NCBI GenBank assembly: GCA_903824785.1
Contig: CAIJYD010000081.1
Location: 1 to 64,000 of the forward strand
From: an uncultured Bacteroidota bacterium
GTDB taxonomy: Bacteria > Bacteroidota > Bacteroidia > Bacteroidales > VadinHA17
Reading direction: 5' to 3'
Length of the DNA stretch: 64,000 nucleotides
Shown: positions 63,958-64,000 of the stretch, piece after piece
Numbering within the stretch: the first letter of the stretch is position 1
Layout of the letters: each line of letters opens with the position of its first letter
Notes under the pieces: generated by a model
Seen by the model: the letters and a program-made list of their open reading frames with translations, nothing else
What the model was told of the DNA's origin: nothing
Database searches by the model: none
Program-made: the position numbers and the translations under genes

Positions 63958-64000
63958 ATCCGTTGGACCTATTTAAGGTTGCCTGTTCTTACCTGTAATG

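Overview
The window looks like a chromosomal segment of a carbohydrate-degrading member of the Bacteroidota, probably Bacteroidales or Marinilabiliales. The evidence is a TonB-dependent receptor with a CarboxypepD_reg domain and a DUF4249 partner, many secreted or lipoprotein glycoside hydrolases, DUF4838, DUF1080 and DUF5009 proteins, and promoters of the Bacteroidota type (TTTG-N19-TAnnTTTG at 11961-11991). No tRNA, rRNA, CRISPR array, integrase or transposase was found.

Layout. 0.4-6.4 kb holds mixed cell functions: an M20/M28-like peptidase, a metallophosphoesterase, an aldo/keto reductase, a lipoprotein amidase, an HGSNAT-like acyltransferase and a DUF1080 protein. 6.7-11.6 kb holds a DoxX membrane protein fused to a C-terminal barrel-like domain, and a TonB receptor/DUF4249 pair. 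12.0-16.5 kb (+) is a compact unit of DUF4838 enzyme, MFS transporter and uroporphyrinogen-decarboxylase-like (URO-D-like) protein. 16.7-21.2 kb (-) has two secreted glycosidase-like proteins. 21.3-22.6 kb is an AAA+/DUF4143 ATPase. 22.8-26.3 kb (-) is a sugar porter followed by two URO-D-like genes. 26.5-28.3 kb (+) is a Tat-signal glycosidase-like protein.

28.3-57.5 kb is a run of fourteen minus-strand genes: URO-D-like protein, AGE/cellobiose-2-epimerase-like enzyme, four consecutive GH38-like alpha-mannosidases, a GH36-like enzyme, an unrecognised TIM-barrel-like protein, two (alpha/alpha)6-barrel (GH63-like) enzymes, an M14 carboxypeptidase, a second GH123-N/DUF6067-like protein, a GH20 hexosaminidase and a second unrecognised barrel-like lipoprotein. 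Diverging from it, 57.7-64.0 kb (+) encodes D-lyxose/mannose isomerase, PfkB kinase, mannitol-1-phosphate-dehydrogenase-like enzyme, a DUF998 membrane protein, URO-D-like protein and a sugar porter.

How the parts may work together (inference): secreted GH38, GH20, GH36 and GH63-like enzymes trim a mannose- and HexNAc-containing glycan or glycoconjugate. MFS porters import the products, and the isomerase, kinase and dehydrogenase feed them into fructose-6-phosphate or mannitol-phosphate metabolism. There is no SusC/SusD pair, so this is not a classical polysaccharide utilization locus. The most unusual theme is five URO-D/MtaA-like proteins, three of them directly beside sugar transporter genes. 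Their predicted metal-ligand sets differ from each other and no corrinoid-protein gene is present, so an undescribed chemistry on imported sugars or sugar ethers is possible but unproven.
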